From contig CM026429.1 of NCBI GenBank assembly GCA_014871385.1, positions 15,966,318 to 16,030,317 on the forward strand: DNA of 64,000 nucleotides, in the 5' to 3' direction. The position numbers were made by a program, and so were the translations under genes. The stretch is from Ceratodon purpureus (taxonomy: Eukaryota; Streptophyta; Bryopsida; Pseudoditrichales; Ditrichaceae). Positions 23,040 to 34,165 of the stretch are shown one piece after another (within the stretch, counting starts at the first letter, position 1; each line of letters begins with the position of its first letter). The notes under the pieces were generated by a model. That model saw nothing but the letters and a program-made list of their open reading frames with translations, did not search any database and was not told where the DNA came from.

Positions 23040-24790
23040 ATTCAACGCAAAGCCCCCCGGCATGAAAACCAAATTCCTTTTGTCAGCTAGCTACTTTTCT
23101 TCATCTCCTTCACCGTCACGGATCTACTCGCCTCTGCAAGAGCTCCCCTTCAAATCAAAACAAGCAACCACGAGTTTCTTGCTTCAAGCCTACAAACCCA
23201 AAAGACCACTGAACTCACGAGATGAAACTAGCAGAGAGGATTGGCGCTTGAAATGGGATGTACCTGCATAACCGATTCAATCGCCGAAGCAGGTGGCACA
23301 ATTAACCGCGTTCACATCCCGCGTACACACGCACATTCTTTGTCGCAACCTGAGCTTCGCAAAGAGAAAGTAAGGTCTAGCCATCAAGACTTCGAATCTC
23401 CTTATCCCAATGGCGCGGCCTCGGCTCCAACCTCGATTGCTCCCACATGGAGCCCGCGTGCCCGCGGCGAACCAATTACAAGCATAACTTAGGAAACCCA
23501 ATCGTCGCACATGCACAAGTGGAGTATCATCACACGGTATATCAAATCCTCAGAGAGCATCCACTGTTCATTGCGAGGAACCCGCGGCCGATGCGCTCGT
23601 AGAAGTCGCAGCATCGATGAGTTATCGATTCAGTCCATGTACGGGAATGGCTAATACGAGACACCACAGCTTCAACCTTGCTGTCACTGTCCTGGAAACC
23701 TGCCACTTGCGAGATTCCCTGAATTTCATACTCTTTGAAGCTTGAGACCTTGAGGCAGGCTTGACTGTCGAAGTGGTTCTGGACCTATGCGGGAATCTTC
23801 CTGTGCCACTTGCGGGCTATCATGAGCACTCTTGAGACTTGTACATCTGCAGACAGAAAGCTTTCGTAGCTACTTTTTTTACAGACAAGCTGCACATATG
23901 ATATTTTATATTTACCGACTGCTAATAGCTTTCAGCAGACTTCTCTGACGCGCTTTACCGACTGTGATTAGAATACTATAAGTTAGCTACTGTGCGCCAG
24001 CCTCGAGAGTTCATTTTCCTTTGCCGAGACAAACGTTGGGTGTAGGAGGGAGAAGCGTGTTCGAGGGAGGTTGAGACTGTGTGACTGTGCGAGGAAGTAG
24101 GGTTTTGCTGTGGCTTGAAGCCCTGAACAGACGATGCGATCAGACGAAGTTGGTGTAGCGAAACCTGGGCAAAGCAGAGCGTAAGGAGAAGGTGTAAAGA
24201 AGATCGAAGGCAAGTACTTATTTAAGGTTTGTTTCAACTCCTGGGTGTCGTTTCGATCGCTCTTGAATAAGCATTTGAATTTCGACATACAAGTAGAAGT
24301 GAATCAGAGTCTGGCTATGGCCGCAGCTTTTGTCGATGACCATCAACACTGTATCCATTGACGAAAGTGGGTTCGCAAGCTAACTTGTCACTAAGATTCT
24401 TTCATAGTGACGTTGATTCAATCCTTGAACCGCATTGCAATGTTGATGCAAATTGCTTACAAGCCCTAGTGCAGAAATTTGAAGCTTTAGTGAGCAGTGC
24501 ACAGGCCTCAAGAGATTACGTCGCAGAGTGTGGTTTCTCATCAAGTGCTGCCAGGCTTGCCGACAAAGATTCCTAAGTATTGTCGGCAGAGTTTTGTTTC
24601 GAGAGGATAGGAGCTCTTGTAAATCAGTTCCCTTCCACCTTCAATCTGGACACTCTTCTAACTCTGATTTAAAGAGGGTTCTGCGATTTTTAGTCACTTA
24701 CATCTCTCAGTTAAACCATATCTATTGTTGAACTCGGTGCAGGACTATTCACACTTCTCTAGGAGGGGAACCGAACCCAATCATCAGGCA
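23040..24790. promoter_or_regulatory. Bidirectional intergenic region, module copy 1
   Basis: Separates the divergent starts at 23011 (minus) and 24793 (plus). A TATA-like ACTATAAGT near 23973-23981 could serve the plus gene. AAAGCTTTCGTAGCTA and TATGATATTTTATATTTACCGA (23860-23925) recur in related form upstream of the second small gene (about 33358-33465). An AG-ended pyrimidine stretch near 24744 may be the acceptor of a 5' UTR intron. Confidence 0.45.
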
Positions 24791-24792
24791 GA

Positions 24793-25233
24793 ATGACTAC
24801 GATCACAGTTTTGCGCAATGCTACAAAGGGCACAGTCGTCTTGAGAGAAGGACAAGTCGGGGTTCTCCGAAGAGTATGTGAAATTCCAGCCGGCGAAACT
24901 CACAAAGTGCGCTCCAACTTGACTGCAACGTACAAAGAGTACTGGTGTGCACTGCAACCCAGTAGCAATGATGACAAGTTCATCCTCACCTCGGACGACT
25001 GCATCGACTGGAGGGAAATAGAGATCATCACCACTGATGATACTGTTGGGAAGAAGTTTTTATGGAAGGGAGTCGTTCCAGCGAAGGGCACCTCCAAATC
25101 TGATAATACTGGCACACAATCAGATTCCGGTTCTCCATCATCTCAATCAGCTGGAGCTTCCACATTTCTTTCGAGACTGCGCTCCTCCAGGCTATTTGGA
25201 TGGGTTTTCAAACATAAGCCACTCGGTAATTGA
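24793..25233 (+). CDS. Small protein of unknown family, paralogue 1 (TYKEY domain)
   Basis: A single-exon ORF of 146 aa from ATG at 24793. The N-terminal ~95 residues form a compact domain shared with the protein at 34166-34585: VLRxxQVGVLRRVCE, a TYKEYWCAL motif near residue 47, LTSDDCIDWREI near residue 70, and LWKG near residue 95. A low-complexity S/T/G/Q linker follows, then a basic, hydrophobic tail (FLSRLRSSRLFGWVFKH). There is no signal peptide or TM segment, so cytosolic or peripheral membrane location is inferred. The domain looks like a small beta-rich fold, but I cannot name it. It is transcribed away from the three-TM gene A. Its 3' flank GGATGTTGCAAGAA recurs after the paralogue, confirming segmental duplication. 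Confidence 0.85.
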   Translation: MTTITVLRNATKGTVVLREGQVGVLRRVCEIPAGETHKVRSNLTATYKEYWCALQPSSNDDKFILTSDDCIDWREIEIITTDDTVGKKFLWKGVVPAKGTSKSDNTGTQSDSGSPSSQSAGASTFLSRLRSSRLFGWVFKHKPLGN

Positions 25234-25239
25234 AATCAA

Positions 25240-26470
25240 CTTTCAGTTTATTGTGGATGTTGCAAGAATTAGTTGAACTCATGCTTCTATGTTCATTTGT
25301 CATGATTCAGCACTTGTAGCACTCTTCAGTGTTTGTCTTCACATTCTGGAAGGACCAATGTAGAGGCAAGTCGCACATAGCATGGCCGCAGTTTTGATTC
25401 AGATAATTTCTTATGACTGTTTTATCATGATAAGAATTTAATCCAATGTTGATCTGTCAATGTAGGTACTGCTCCTGCCACATCATCAACGTCTCATGCC
25501 GATACGGCACTATGATGCCAATAGGGAGTGGGGGCTGGTGGTGAATAATCGTGAAACATTACATAGCCTTTTTTTGTAGATAATATTGCATGTCCAAGAC
25601 GATTATATCATGGCAGATGGATGTTAGATTATGTAAATACAGTAGTACTTCGACATGGAAATAGCATCCAGGAGGAAGGCCTTACCACCGGGTCAGCGAA
25701 CTGTCGGAGGTTCTTGAATTGCATAAGGCGTTACCAATGGCAGATGGCACCAAACTTGTTATTTTATTGTAAATTATAATTTGCTTTCACCTGTTCGTGA
25801 GAATGCGAAATAGGTCCAGAAGTATAGACTTGCAAACTTAGACCGACTTTTTAACATCTTCACAAGTTCCATAGAAGTTTAACATCTTGACAAGTTCCAT
25901 AGTAGATCGAAGGACAGATTCAACTGTATGATTCTTTCAATAAATGTGTTAAAAATTTATGTGTTAATTTGAATGTTTATAGATTAGATCTCAATTCTTC
26001 ATGTCTCTTGATCAATTTTCTTCAGCAAAGCGAGTTTCTCATCTCTTATCATTATTGTTGGTTTTCAAGAATCTTCATATCATGTTTATATGATCCAACT
26101 TTTTGATCCACTATGATTCTCACTTCAGCGTGATCCAGTTACGCCATTGTTCACATTCCCCTACGATTGCACTATGGTTCTGTCTGCATGTTTAATTCCA
26201 TATTCCATGTGTCAATGAGAGCAGTGATACTGTTGCACCACACCCCTGGACATGTATTTAACATCCTTGAACTTTGGTACTGGTAACATACTGAACACAG
26301 GATGAACACAAATAAAAACAATTCATCATTCTAAATGGACCTCACGACCAAGTATCAGACATGTTGAAGAATCAAAGACTTTGTATTCAAAATTACTCGA
26401 CAATAATCCTCAAGGATTGTACACTTCTGTGGACAACACCAGAACTTGACACCTAGTATCTAACAGGTAT
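25240..26470. other. Intergenic, no gene
   Basis: Contains a short direct duplication at about 25852-25905 (AACATCTT.ACAAGTTCCATAG twice) and otherwise nothing recognised. It probably includes the 3' UTRs of the converging genes on either side. Confidence 0.55.
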
Positions 26471-26475
26471 AGGAT

Positions 26476-27478
26476 TTAGGGTTTTATGGGGGCCATTCCA
26501 CGATTGCACAAAATTAAAAAATATGAAGCTATGAAGATTCCTGTGAACACAGACATAGAGGCAAAAACTGCGCCAAATCTGTTGATCCAGAAATGCCATA
26601 TTCCATATTCAAGAAATGCTTTTGGAGCAACTCTCTTCCCAAGTACCTTAAATTCGATGAATTTGAATTGCTCTCCTTCTCTTCGAAGTGCATTTGCTCT
26701 TCGAACGACTTCCTGGAAATACCAAAAGGTTATTGATTAGAACTCATACAGGTGAGAAAACGGTAGCAGCTTCTGAGCCTCAACATATCTCTATGGTCTC
26801 TCTCTAAATATTCATTTGTGCATCATACAGGATATCATTTTCGTTCAAATGCGGGACAAGACTCTATATTAGTCTACTGATGTCTTGTATTTATGTCGAA
26901 AGGAGAATCTGCCATCAAAATCCAAGACCAGTACTCTGGAAAGATATTAGAACAATATTCAGAACCAGAAACAAACAGTGGGTGGAACAGATTACCCTTC
27001 GAGCTTGGTCTTCGTCCGCACGATCGCGCTCTAATGTGTCAATGCGGCTCAGTTTCTGCCAGACTCCAACAGTGGCAACGACCCACGCCAGCGCTGTGAG
27101 AATGACTGGGCTCCAGACCTTCTTGCATGTGTGGTACCCGTCTTGCGACTGCGCGAGCTGCGACACAGCAGTCAACACCACTCCTTGGAACACCGAGAAA
27201 AACCCCACTAGCTGATAGATTTCGTTCTTCAGGTTACCACTACGCTTCTCCTTCTTATCCACCCTGCTGGACAAGAGCTTCTCCTTGCGATCCCACTCTT
27301 CCAGGGCTGCGCTGTACACCGAGTTCCGCTTGATCCAAATCAGGTTCTGCACCTCACGAAATGGTGCCAACAATTCGTTCTCGATTTCATTCAACTGCAA
27401 AGTCGGATTATCTCGTTTCACCCTCAAGTACTCCACAATCCCTTGCTCGATCTCTGCCTCTGTCTTACCAAAATCCAT
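26476..27478 (-). CDS. Three-TM membrane protein of unknown family, paralogue B
   Basis: Two minus-strand exons, 27478-26996 and 26712-26476, joined at GG|GTAATC ... TTTCCAG|GAAGTC in phase 0, giving 239 aa. The start ATG (MDFGKTEAE) is at 27478; a longer frame to 27508 would need GTG, and a TTTCAG just upstream may be a 5' UTR acceptor. It shares the WIKRN...ALEEWDRK, RVDKKEKRSG and QLVGFFSVFQGVVLTAV blocks and the same intron position with paralogue A. It has a shorter, different N-terminus and ends IKP, lacking A's DAVAPAPP tail. Three TM segments lie at roughly residues 85-107, 122-140 and 200-225. It forms the left half of the second divergent module. The function is unknown. Confidence 0.85.
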
Positions 27479-27959
27479 CTTGCAGTAACAGTCACCTGAA
27501 ACCACCACATTTAAATGTTAAGAACAAGTCTGAACTCCAATACATCGAGAATCTTATTTACAACTCCGTTCCAACATAGTCAAGAACCACTTAAGGATCT
27601 CAGGCGCATTAACGAGCCTATGCTTGCTCCACATCTCTGGTCCTACACAGGTGATGTGGGGCGAACTGGTGCCAAAGAAAAGCATCCAAAAGAGATAACC
27701 CACAATGTGAAAAAACACCACTTTTTGATGTTCATCCAGAAGTGAAATCACCAAACACGATATTTCCAGAGCAACTGTGCAGTCACCTCTAAAGGACACC
27801 GGGGATCACCCACTCACTGTCCGTCGCAGACTTGAAGAGAACATCAGGAACTCTGCCACATGTATAAATTCATATTAGGTGACCCCAAACCGCATCAGAG
27901 ACATATCAGGTGCTTTTGGGGTAGCGAATCTGTTCCCTAACCGAACTGCGTAACACAGG

Positions 27960-28110
27960 TCTGATTTCTCCTGTGGTTCGCCCCCGGAAGTGAGCAGTGT
28001 CACGGGCTGGGAGAAGAGCAACTCTCTTGCGGCTCGGCTCCCCTAGCAAGTCGAATACCTTACCACTAACGCGCTGTACCAATGCACAAGCGCGCCCAGT
28101 AAGTTACTAC
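27960..28110 (-). repeat. Possible tRNA-derived SINE fragment
   Basis: On the minus strand, CGCGTTAGTGGTAAGG resembles a tRNA D arm/A box, followed by GACTTGCTAGG (anticodon-like) and GGAGCCGAGCC in the place of a B box. It does not fold as a complete tRNA gene. The B-box match is poor, so this is tentative. Confidence 0.3.
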
Positions 28111-28348
28111 TGGGGGAACTTGATGCTAGATGAGGCTGCTTTCGATGTCAGAATACGTGAGTACCGCGTCTCTAGAGTCCAGAGAGCGCGTCGAGGGGAA
28201 GTGCTCGATCGGTGGCATTGATACTCTTGCCGTGCATGATTCCAGGGTCGGTGACTCGGTTGCCAAGTGCGAAGTGAGGTAGAAGAGGTACAGTAAGTTA
28301 TGTGTAGTGCACAGTATCAGCTACAGACATGACAGCTAATTCATTGGA

Positions 28349-28712
28349 GGTAGAGAGGGGTATTTTCGGGAGTTTAAGCATCTGGGCATGTTTTCCAAGG
28401 TAGAAAAAAAAATGTTGCTTTGAAATTTGGGTCCTCTTCTAAAATGTTTTTTTCAAATATTTTTTTGAGAAAAAACTGAATTTTTAAGGTAATTTTGAAA
28501 GGAGAACTTGTAGACCACTGTAACAATGAGTAGAGTATTTCTATTCCGCCATTAGAAGTCAAAACTTAATGATGGAATTTCTAGCGCGAGATTCTCCTGG
28601 GAAAAACCAAAAAGTCAAAACTTAATGATGGAATTTGGGTGACGGTACGTTGTTTTCTAGAATAATCATAGGGCAGGGATATTGATTCCTCAGGGAAACA
28701 CCCCTCTCTACC
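28349..28712. mobile_element. Small TIR element M2
   Basis: The left end GGTAGAGAGGGGTATTT and the right end AAACACCCCTCTCTACC are inverted repeats with one mismatch, 364 bp apart. The interior holds a 24-bp direct repeat built around CAAAACTTAATGATGG (28556 and 28613). No ORF. It abuts element M3 base to base. Confidence 0.65.
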
Positions 28713-29527
28713 TTTACCCTTTAGTGCCCAGGTGGTTATTGAGAAATCACTGTTTTTGGTTGATGTGTCTTTAAAACTCTATTTGATGAAATTAGTGATA
28801 CTATTAAAAGTATCCAACCGTATAAATGTAAGTATAGATTAATGACACAAGTGTCGTTTAAATCTTGGTAAGATCGGACTATTGAATTGGGAGATTATAA
28901 CACGTCTTTGATTTGTGTAATGTACACTTAAAATTGGGATTTTTGGGGGTGTGTGACTTCAAGGTTAAATAGAATTTGGGTTAAATTTTCAAAATTAAAA
29001 GTGAAGATGTTTAGCAATAATGGCTTGTGTCAACACCTTTTCATTGCAATCTTTCATGTCAAGAACACACTTATACATAATTATTGTAGATTTGATAAGT
29101 GAAGGTGACTTATCTATGTACGGTTTAGTACAAAATTTATACGTAAAATAAGAAAATAGATGGTACATTAATCAAGGTCAGAATATATACACTACTAGAA
29201 CATGAACAAGAGAACACAATAAAAAGAAACTATAGAAGATAACAAACTTGCAAATATAAGAAATACCACATAGTACGTGTGTTGTATTTGTAAGTATTTG
29301 CTATATTTTGAGGTATTTGTAGTGTTTTGGTAATTTGTACATAGATATTTGAATAGCTAAGAAAGTCAGATTTCAATTTTTTATTTATTTTTGCGTTATC
29401 TACCTAATCAAAAATTGCACATCTGAACTTTACAAATTGAATTGAGATGGTTCACAGATTTTCCAGCATTTCATTTTCTACTGATCCGGTGATCACTTAG
29501 TGGTCATGTAGGCACTAAAGGGGTAAA
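28713..29527. mobile_element. Non-autonomous TIR element M3
   Basis: The left end TTTACCCTTTAGTGCC and right end GGCACTAAAGGGGTAAA are inverted repeats. The termini resemble those of M1 and M4 (CCCxTxAGTGCC core). Internal TATCCAACCGT and GATTATAAC motifs also occur in M1 and M4 in similar form. It has no coding capacity. Confidence 0.6.
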
Positions 29528-29529
29528 AG

Positions 29530-30130
29530 CTTCTACACCGGTGGTGGGTGTTTTAACGTGCCAAGAGCATCTACTTGATGTCATTTTTAGCACCATGATC
29601 ACTCACTCACACAAAAGTAGGCGCCAAGAGCTTGCCCTTTCATTGCAAGATGGAGTTGGAAATATAAAATTTAGCACAGTCACCCAAGATGCTTGACGTT
29701 GGTGCGTTGATGGTGGGAAGCCAAATACCGTTGGCGCAATTCACATTGCCATAATTGCCGTTGGCAAGTTGAAATGGCCTCCCCGTAGAGAAGCTTTAAC
29801 TTCAATCTTATTGGCGACAATGCACGGGGAGAACCGGCAGCTAGTTACAAATCAGCCAACTGAAATTGATCTTTAGCTAGTAGAACTTAAATGTCTTAGG
29901 ATATTTTTTGGTTGATAAATCTAAAATTCATCCATGTATCACAAGAATATCACATAGACATCACCTAAATATTATTAGATTATTATCCAAGTATCATCTA
30001 CCTTTACCGAATGAGTTCAGAGAAAAGAGGATATCAGGTGGGTTGAGTCTAAAATCTCCGAGATAGGTGATTGGCAAACTTCAACATGCAGAGTTTTTGG
30101 TTGACCATTGCAATGCGCTCTCGAGATTCA
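29530..30130. other. Spacer between TIR elements
   Basis: Unidentified sequence between M3 and M4, moderately GC-rich around 29560-29860. It has no open frame with a recognisable product. It may be old host DNA of the divergent module or another decayed element. Confidence 0.4.
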
Positions 30131-31326
30131 TTAAACCCCTAAAGGCCCTTGGTGTTTTTGGAGGCAAAACTGCAAAAACATACCTCTACTGATAAAAGCC
30201 TACTCTTTTCTAAATTCATAGTTAATATTGAATATTAAGCCGTAGGATCTTATACCTACCTTATCCAAAAACATGTAGACCAATTTTGAGGACAATCCAC
30301 CGTACAGATTGCAAGATTATAACGTTAGATTGCAAGATTATTACGTTTGAAGTCACTCTAAAAGTTTTTTTTGATACGGCCCCGTGAATATACCAAAGAT
30401 TTGATGTCCAAAAACTATACTTTGCAAACACATTTGATTTATAGAAGATCATCAAATCCTTTAGGTATGTAAGCTAGGTATAAGTTCACAAAGTTTGAAC
30501 CACATACGGGCTTAAAAAGGCGAAAAAATCCTTGATTTTCTGGAAGGAGGTGTACTGAAATTGCCTTACATTCTCTAAAATTTAAATCACTTAAACGGTA
30601 GTCTAAAAATGTTGAACTAATAATCCGAATGGTAGATATGTTGAATTCAATGAAGAAAAGAACCACAAAAAATTTCAATGCAATCCAAGTAGATCCCAAA
30701 TTTCTAGAATTTTTTGAAGTGTAAATTGTATATTTCCATTTTATTTCAAAGGGCAATTTTGGTAAGAGGGGTCTTGTAGATGGACCCCTGCCAAGTCATA
30801 GATACTGGATGAATTTTATTAAGTTTGGATGACAAATGAAGATAGGATGAAATATTTAATATGGATGAAAATTAGCTTTTGGATGAAAACTAAGCTATGT
30901 CAATTGGATGAAAAAACTCGTCAACCTCTTTAGATGGAAATGAATATTTAGAAGAAGATTTTCTATTGGATGAAAACCGTCATAAATGTATATGGATGAA
31001 AAAATATTGGGCCCCTTATTTTGCAAGTGCCCACCCTTTGAAAATTTGTCTTGTCACTTTTTGCCCTATTGAATGACGAGCAACTTGGGCAGAAAATAGG
31101 AGATTTTCATTGGTAATTGGCTGCTCGGATTTAGAGCAAATTCTTCTAAAATTTATAACTTTTGCATCGTAACTTTGAATGCTTTGAAATTTACGTTATT
31201 GGAAAGCTATTGTTGAGAGCTACATGGAGTAAAAATTTCAAAAAATAATAAAATTTTGGAACCTTAGTATAGCCTGCCTAGAAGTGCTTCGACCCTAATC
31301 AGGTCTCAAGGGCCTTTAGAGGTTAA
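30131..31326. mobile_element. Non-autonomous TIR element M4
   Basis: The left end TTAAACCCCTAAAGGCCCTT and the right end AAGGGCCTTTAGAGGTTAA are inverted repeats with few mismatches, about 1.2 kb apart. Inside are a duplicated AGATTGCAAGATTAT motif (30313-30350) and an array of TGGATGAAAA-like motifs (30803-31005). No transposase is encoded. Confidence 0.65.
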
Positions 31327-31373
31327 AGTTGATAAACACCCACGAGCGTATACAAGTATAACGACTCATGAGG

Positions 31374-32360
31374 ATTTAACCTCTAAACAAAAATTGTCCT
31401 AGAATGGGCTTTTTTAAAATTTGGGCGGGTTATTAGAATTCCAATTTAATTCATAAATCTTTGAAAAAAATTACGTAGGTAGGCATTTTGAAGAGGCTTG
31501 TGTAGGATTTTTTTATTTTTTTGGAACATACTAAAAAAAGTTACGGGGTTTTGAGTGTCAAAGGCTGCATTCAGCAAAACTTCGAGCAAGTTCAGAGCCA
31601 CTATGAATGCAGCAAATTCTGCCCAAAACTGCCCAAAACTGCCCAAAGTCAAAACTTTGAAATTCCACCAAAAATTGAGATTTTGATATTTTTCAAAAAT
31701 ACAAATTTCTATGTATAGAGAAGGCAGTAGAGCATGTTCCTACTCTTCGGATTTTTGATCCAAGAATTTTCATATGCTACTTTTATTGTCAAAAGACGGC
31801 CTTTGTTTGTGAATTTCAGCATACCCGCTAGCGGAATATGATTTTTTTGGGAACCTTCCACAACGTTTTTGAATATGATATTTTTTGGACATGTACCTAA
31901 CTCACTTAGGAACAAGAATATGGAGAGACTCATCCCATATCTACTTTAAAAAATGGGTTTTTGGGCCTTCAAAACTCTGCTGTCCCCTTTTTTAGCATGG
32001 AAAAAAAATCATGTTTTTCAACTTTGAATGTTACGATCTTGCAATTGGTGAGGAATGAGTGCGTGAGATTTTGTGGAAGCGTAGACATACAAGTTAGCTA
32101 CAAGATCTTACGGTTAGATGTACTTGAAAAGACCCCGAGTTTGCAGAATCCACATTGCTTTGAAGTGGGGCTGTTTTGAGGCGGTTTTGATGAAAAATAC
32201 CCTCAGAATTGTAGGGGTTCAAATCTATGAATACAAACATAGTCCTGACTGAGGGCCAATTCAGACTATGGCGAAACTTTGAGAGGAGAAGCGTCCCAAC
32301 CAATGAAATTATAGAAATGCACAAAGTTCCTCATTTTGCCCTGCACGCTAAAGGTCGAAG
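31374..32360. mobile_element. Probable TIR element M5, ends poorly defined
   Basis: Contains ACAAGATCTTACGGTTAGAT near 32099-32119, the inverted counterpart of the CCGTAAGATCTTGTAG motif in M1. The left boundary TTTAACCTCTAAAC resembles the M4 end. The right boundary (near CTAAAGGTCGAAG) is only a weak complement. A CTGCCCAAAA triplet repeat lies at 31619-31648. Confidence 0.35.
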
Positions 32361-32427
32361 TCCAAAGGATGTTGCCTCCTAAAGACCCTAAGTGGCAGCA
32401 CTTTTAAGAAATTATGGCGCCAAGAGT

Positions 32428-32492
32428 TTGGCCTCTCAAGCAAAGTTTGGATCGAGCAAAATGCTCGACCCAAACTTCCTTCGAGAGGCCAA
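32428..32492. repeat. Short inverted repeat able to form a ~31-bp stem hairpin
   Basis: Arms 32428-32458 and 32462-32492 are complementary at about 26 of 31 positions with a 3-base loop. Outer arm TTGGCCTCTC pairs with GAGAGGCCAA, and inner TCGAGCA with TGCTCGA. The mismatches sit in the middle. It could be a small-RNA precursor-like hairpin or a tiny palindromic mobile relic. Confidence 0.7.
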
Positions 32493-32589
32493 AATTTTTT
32501 TCATTAAAATATGCACAAGAAGTTAAGGCTCTTGGGCTATTAAGAGCTAGTCATGCTTCACAAGCCATGTCATGCTTCAATAATGAACC

Positions 32590-33215
32590 TTTCGACAACC
32601 ATTGGCATTACACCAATGTTGGTACAAAACTTCAATCAGTCATAACATTGATATAACAATGAATATTTTGGTCAAATTTTTTCCACACATTCTTCATTAG
32701 TTTGTACACCTACCCTATTTTTTTTAAGATTTAAAAATTAAAAAAAAAATATATATAAATGTTTATATATTTTGATCATATGTCTAGACCTTTGGACTTC
32801 TCCTTTGGGCCTTCACACTATGACCGGCCAAAGGCTTCAACCTGTAGATGTCCCGAGAACTGCATTTTGGCTGCCACCTCGTTGACTAGCATTGTCAGAC
32901 CACTGACCAATCAAAAAGTTCAAAAACAGTCAAAAAGCTGGTGGTTTTGGGTACACTCATGAGTGGAAATTAGTACCAACTAGGTATGACAATGGAAATA
33001 GTCTACATATCAGTTTTGGGTCACGAAGTACTTTTGTGTTTAAAAATTTGTATCTATTTCAATATTGGGAAGAAAATTTTGAAAAAAATTGCATTATATG
33101 AGAAACCTATTTTTCTACACGTGAAAATTACACCCCAAAAATAACCCCACAAAAAAAGGCTCAAAATCCTTAAGTTGTTGGTTTTAGGTGCTTCTACCTT
33201 ATCAGCCCAAAGACT
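32590..33215 (+). repeat. Dispersed repeat R, copy 2
   Basis: From about 32838 to 33205 this is strongly similar to 47555-47945 in the same orientation, sharing ATGAGTGGAAATTAGTACCA, TATTTCAATATTGGGAAG, AATTACACCCCAAAAATAA and GGCTCAAAATCCTTAA. The earlier part matches 15275-15560 more weakly. There are no terminal repeats or ORF, so the class is unknown. Confidence 0.8.
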
Positions 33216-33219
33216 TCTC

Positions 33220-34165
33220 CTCTCATCATAATTTGGGCCAGGAAAGGGATGCTTCTCCTCTCCACTCAGGACCGGCCCTGAGTGCCTGTAGGTCACAACA
33301 GCACTTTCTTTTAATGATCATGTGCGACTACAGTACTCTGAGATATATTTTTGCACACTGCTTTCGAGCTACAGTAATTCGATCAGTTTCCAGGAAAGTT
33401 AAAACTCGATTCATTTGCAGACATTTGCAGACAAAGAAAACTTATGATATTTTATTTTACCGACATTTGTACAGTAGTCTTGGTTCTCGGTGCTGAACGT
33501 TGCTGACTTCGAACGGTTATATATTGCGAGCCGTAAGCCTCGAAATCATTCTGCTTCTCATCAACAACTGTCGATTTACGAGGGAGAAATGCGGAGGGAG
33601 ATCAACGTCTGCGCAGCTGCAAGGCGAAGTTCAAATTGATGGTGAGACTGCTGAATCCCTTGACAGACACCGTTATGTATGTGTAGTGGTACTTACGATT
33701 TCCCAATCCAAGTATAGCGATCAGAGTTTTCAGGGATTGCTTACGAATGTCACGAGGTTGGTTTGCTGGGTTCGTTTTCTCACAAAGTTCTAGTTGCTGC
33801 ACATATCTTGCCCATAGAGAGTTGAGAATCAAAATCGTTGTCAGTAGAGATCTGTTTCGAGAGCTTTAGGGCTCATGCCCTGTCCGTCTAGGATTTCGCA
33901 GATGTGGGTGGGATATTTACTCTTCCACCTCGAAAGTAAAAATTATCCTCTCAATTTGTCATGTTGGATGCTGCTCAGGAAAAAGCTTGAAGGGGAGAAC
34001 TGAGGCTTGAGGCTTGAGTGCGAGGTTATAAGTTGTAGAGGAACAAGCTTTCTATTGAAATCACAACTAGAAAGACCTATCAACAACATTCAGTTTGACG
34101 AGATTTCTGGACGCAGCTTACTGCACGCGTCATTCGATTGTGGACGAGGAGTCCGTTAAGCTAGG
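33220..34165 (+). promoter_or_regulatory. Upstream region of small gene 2, module copy 2
   Basis: It retains blocks similar to the upstream region of the first small gene (TTTCGAGCTACAG near 33360; TATGATATTTTATTTTACCGA near 33443). A TATA-like GGTTATATATTG lies near 33511-33522, giving a leader of roughly 600 bp, comparable with the long leader in copy 1. Homology stops at about 33.25 kb, where repeat DNA begins. Confidence 0.45.
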
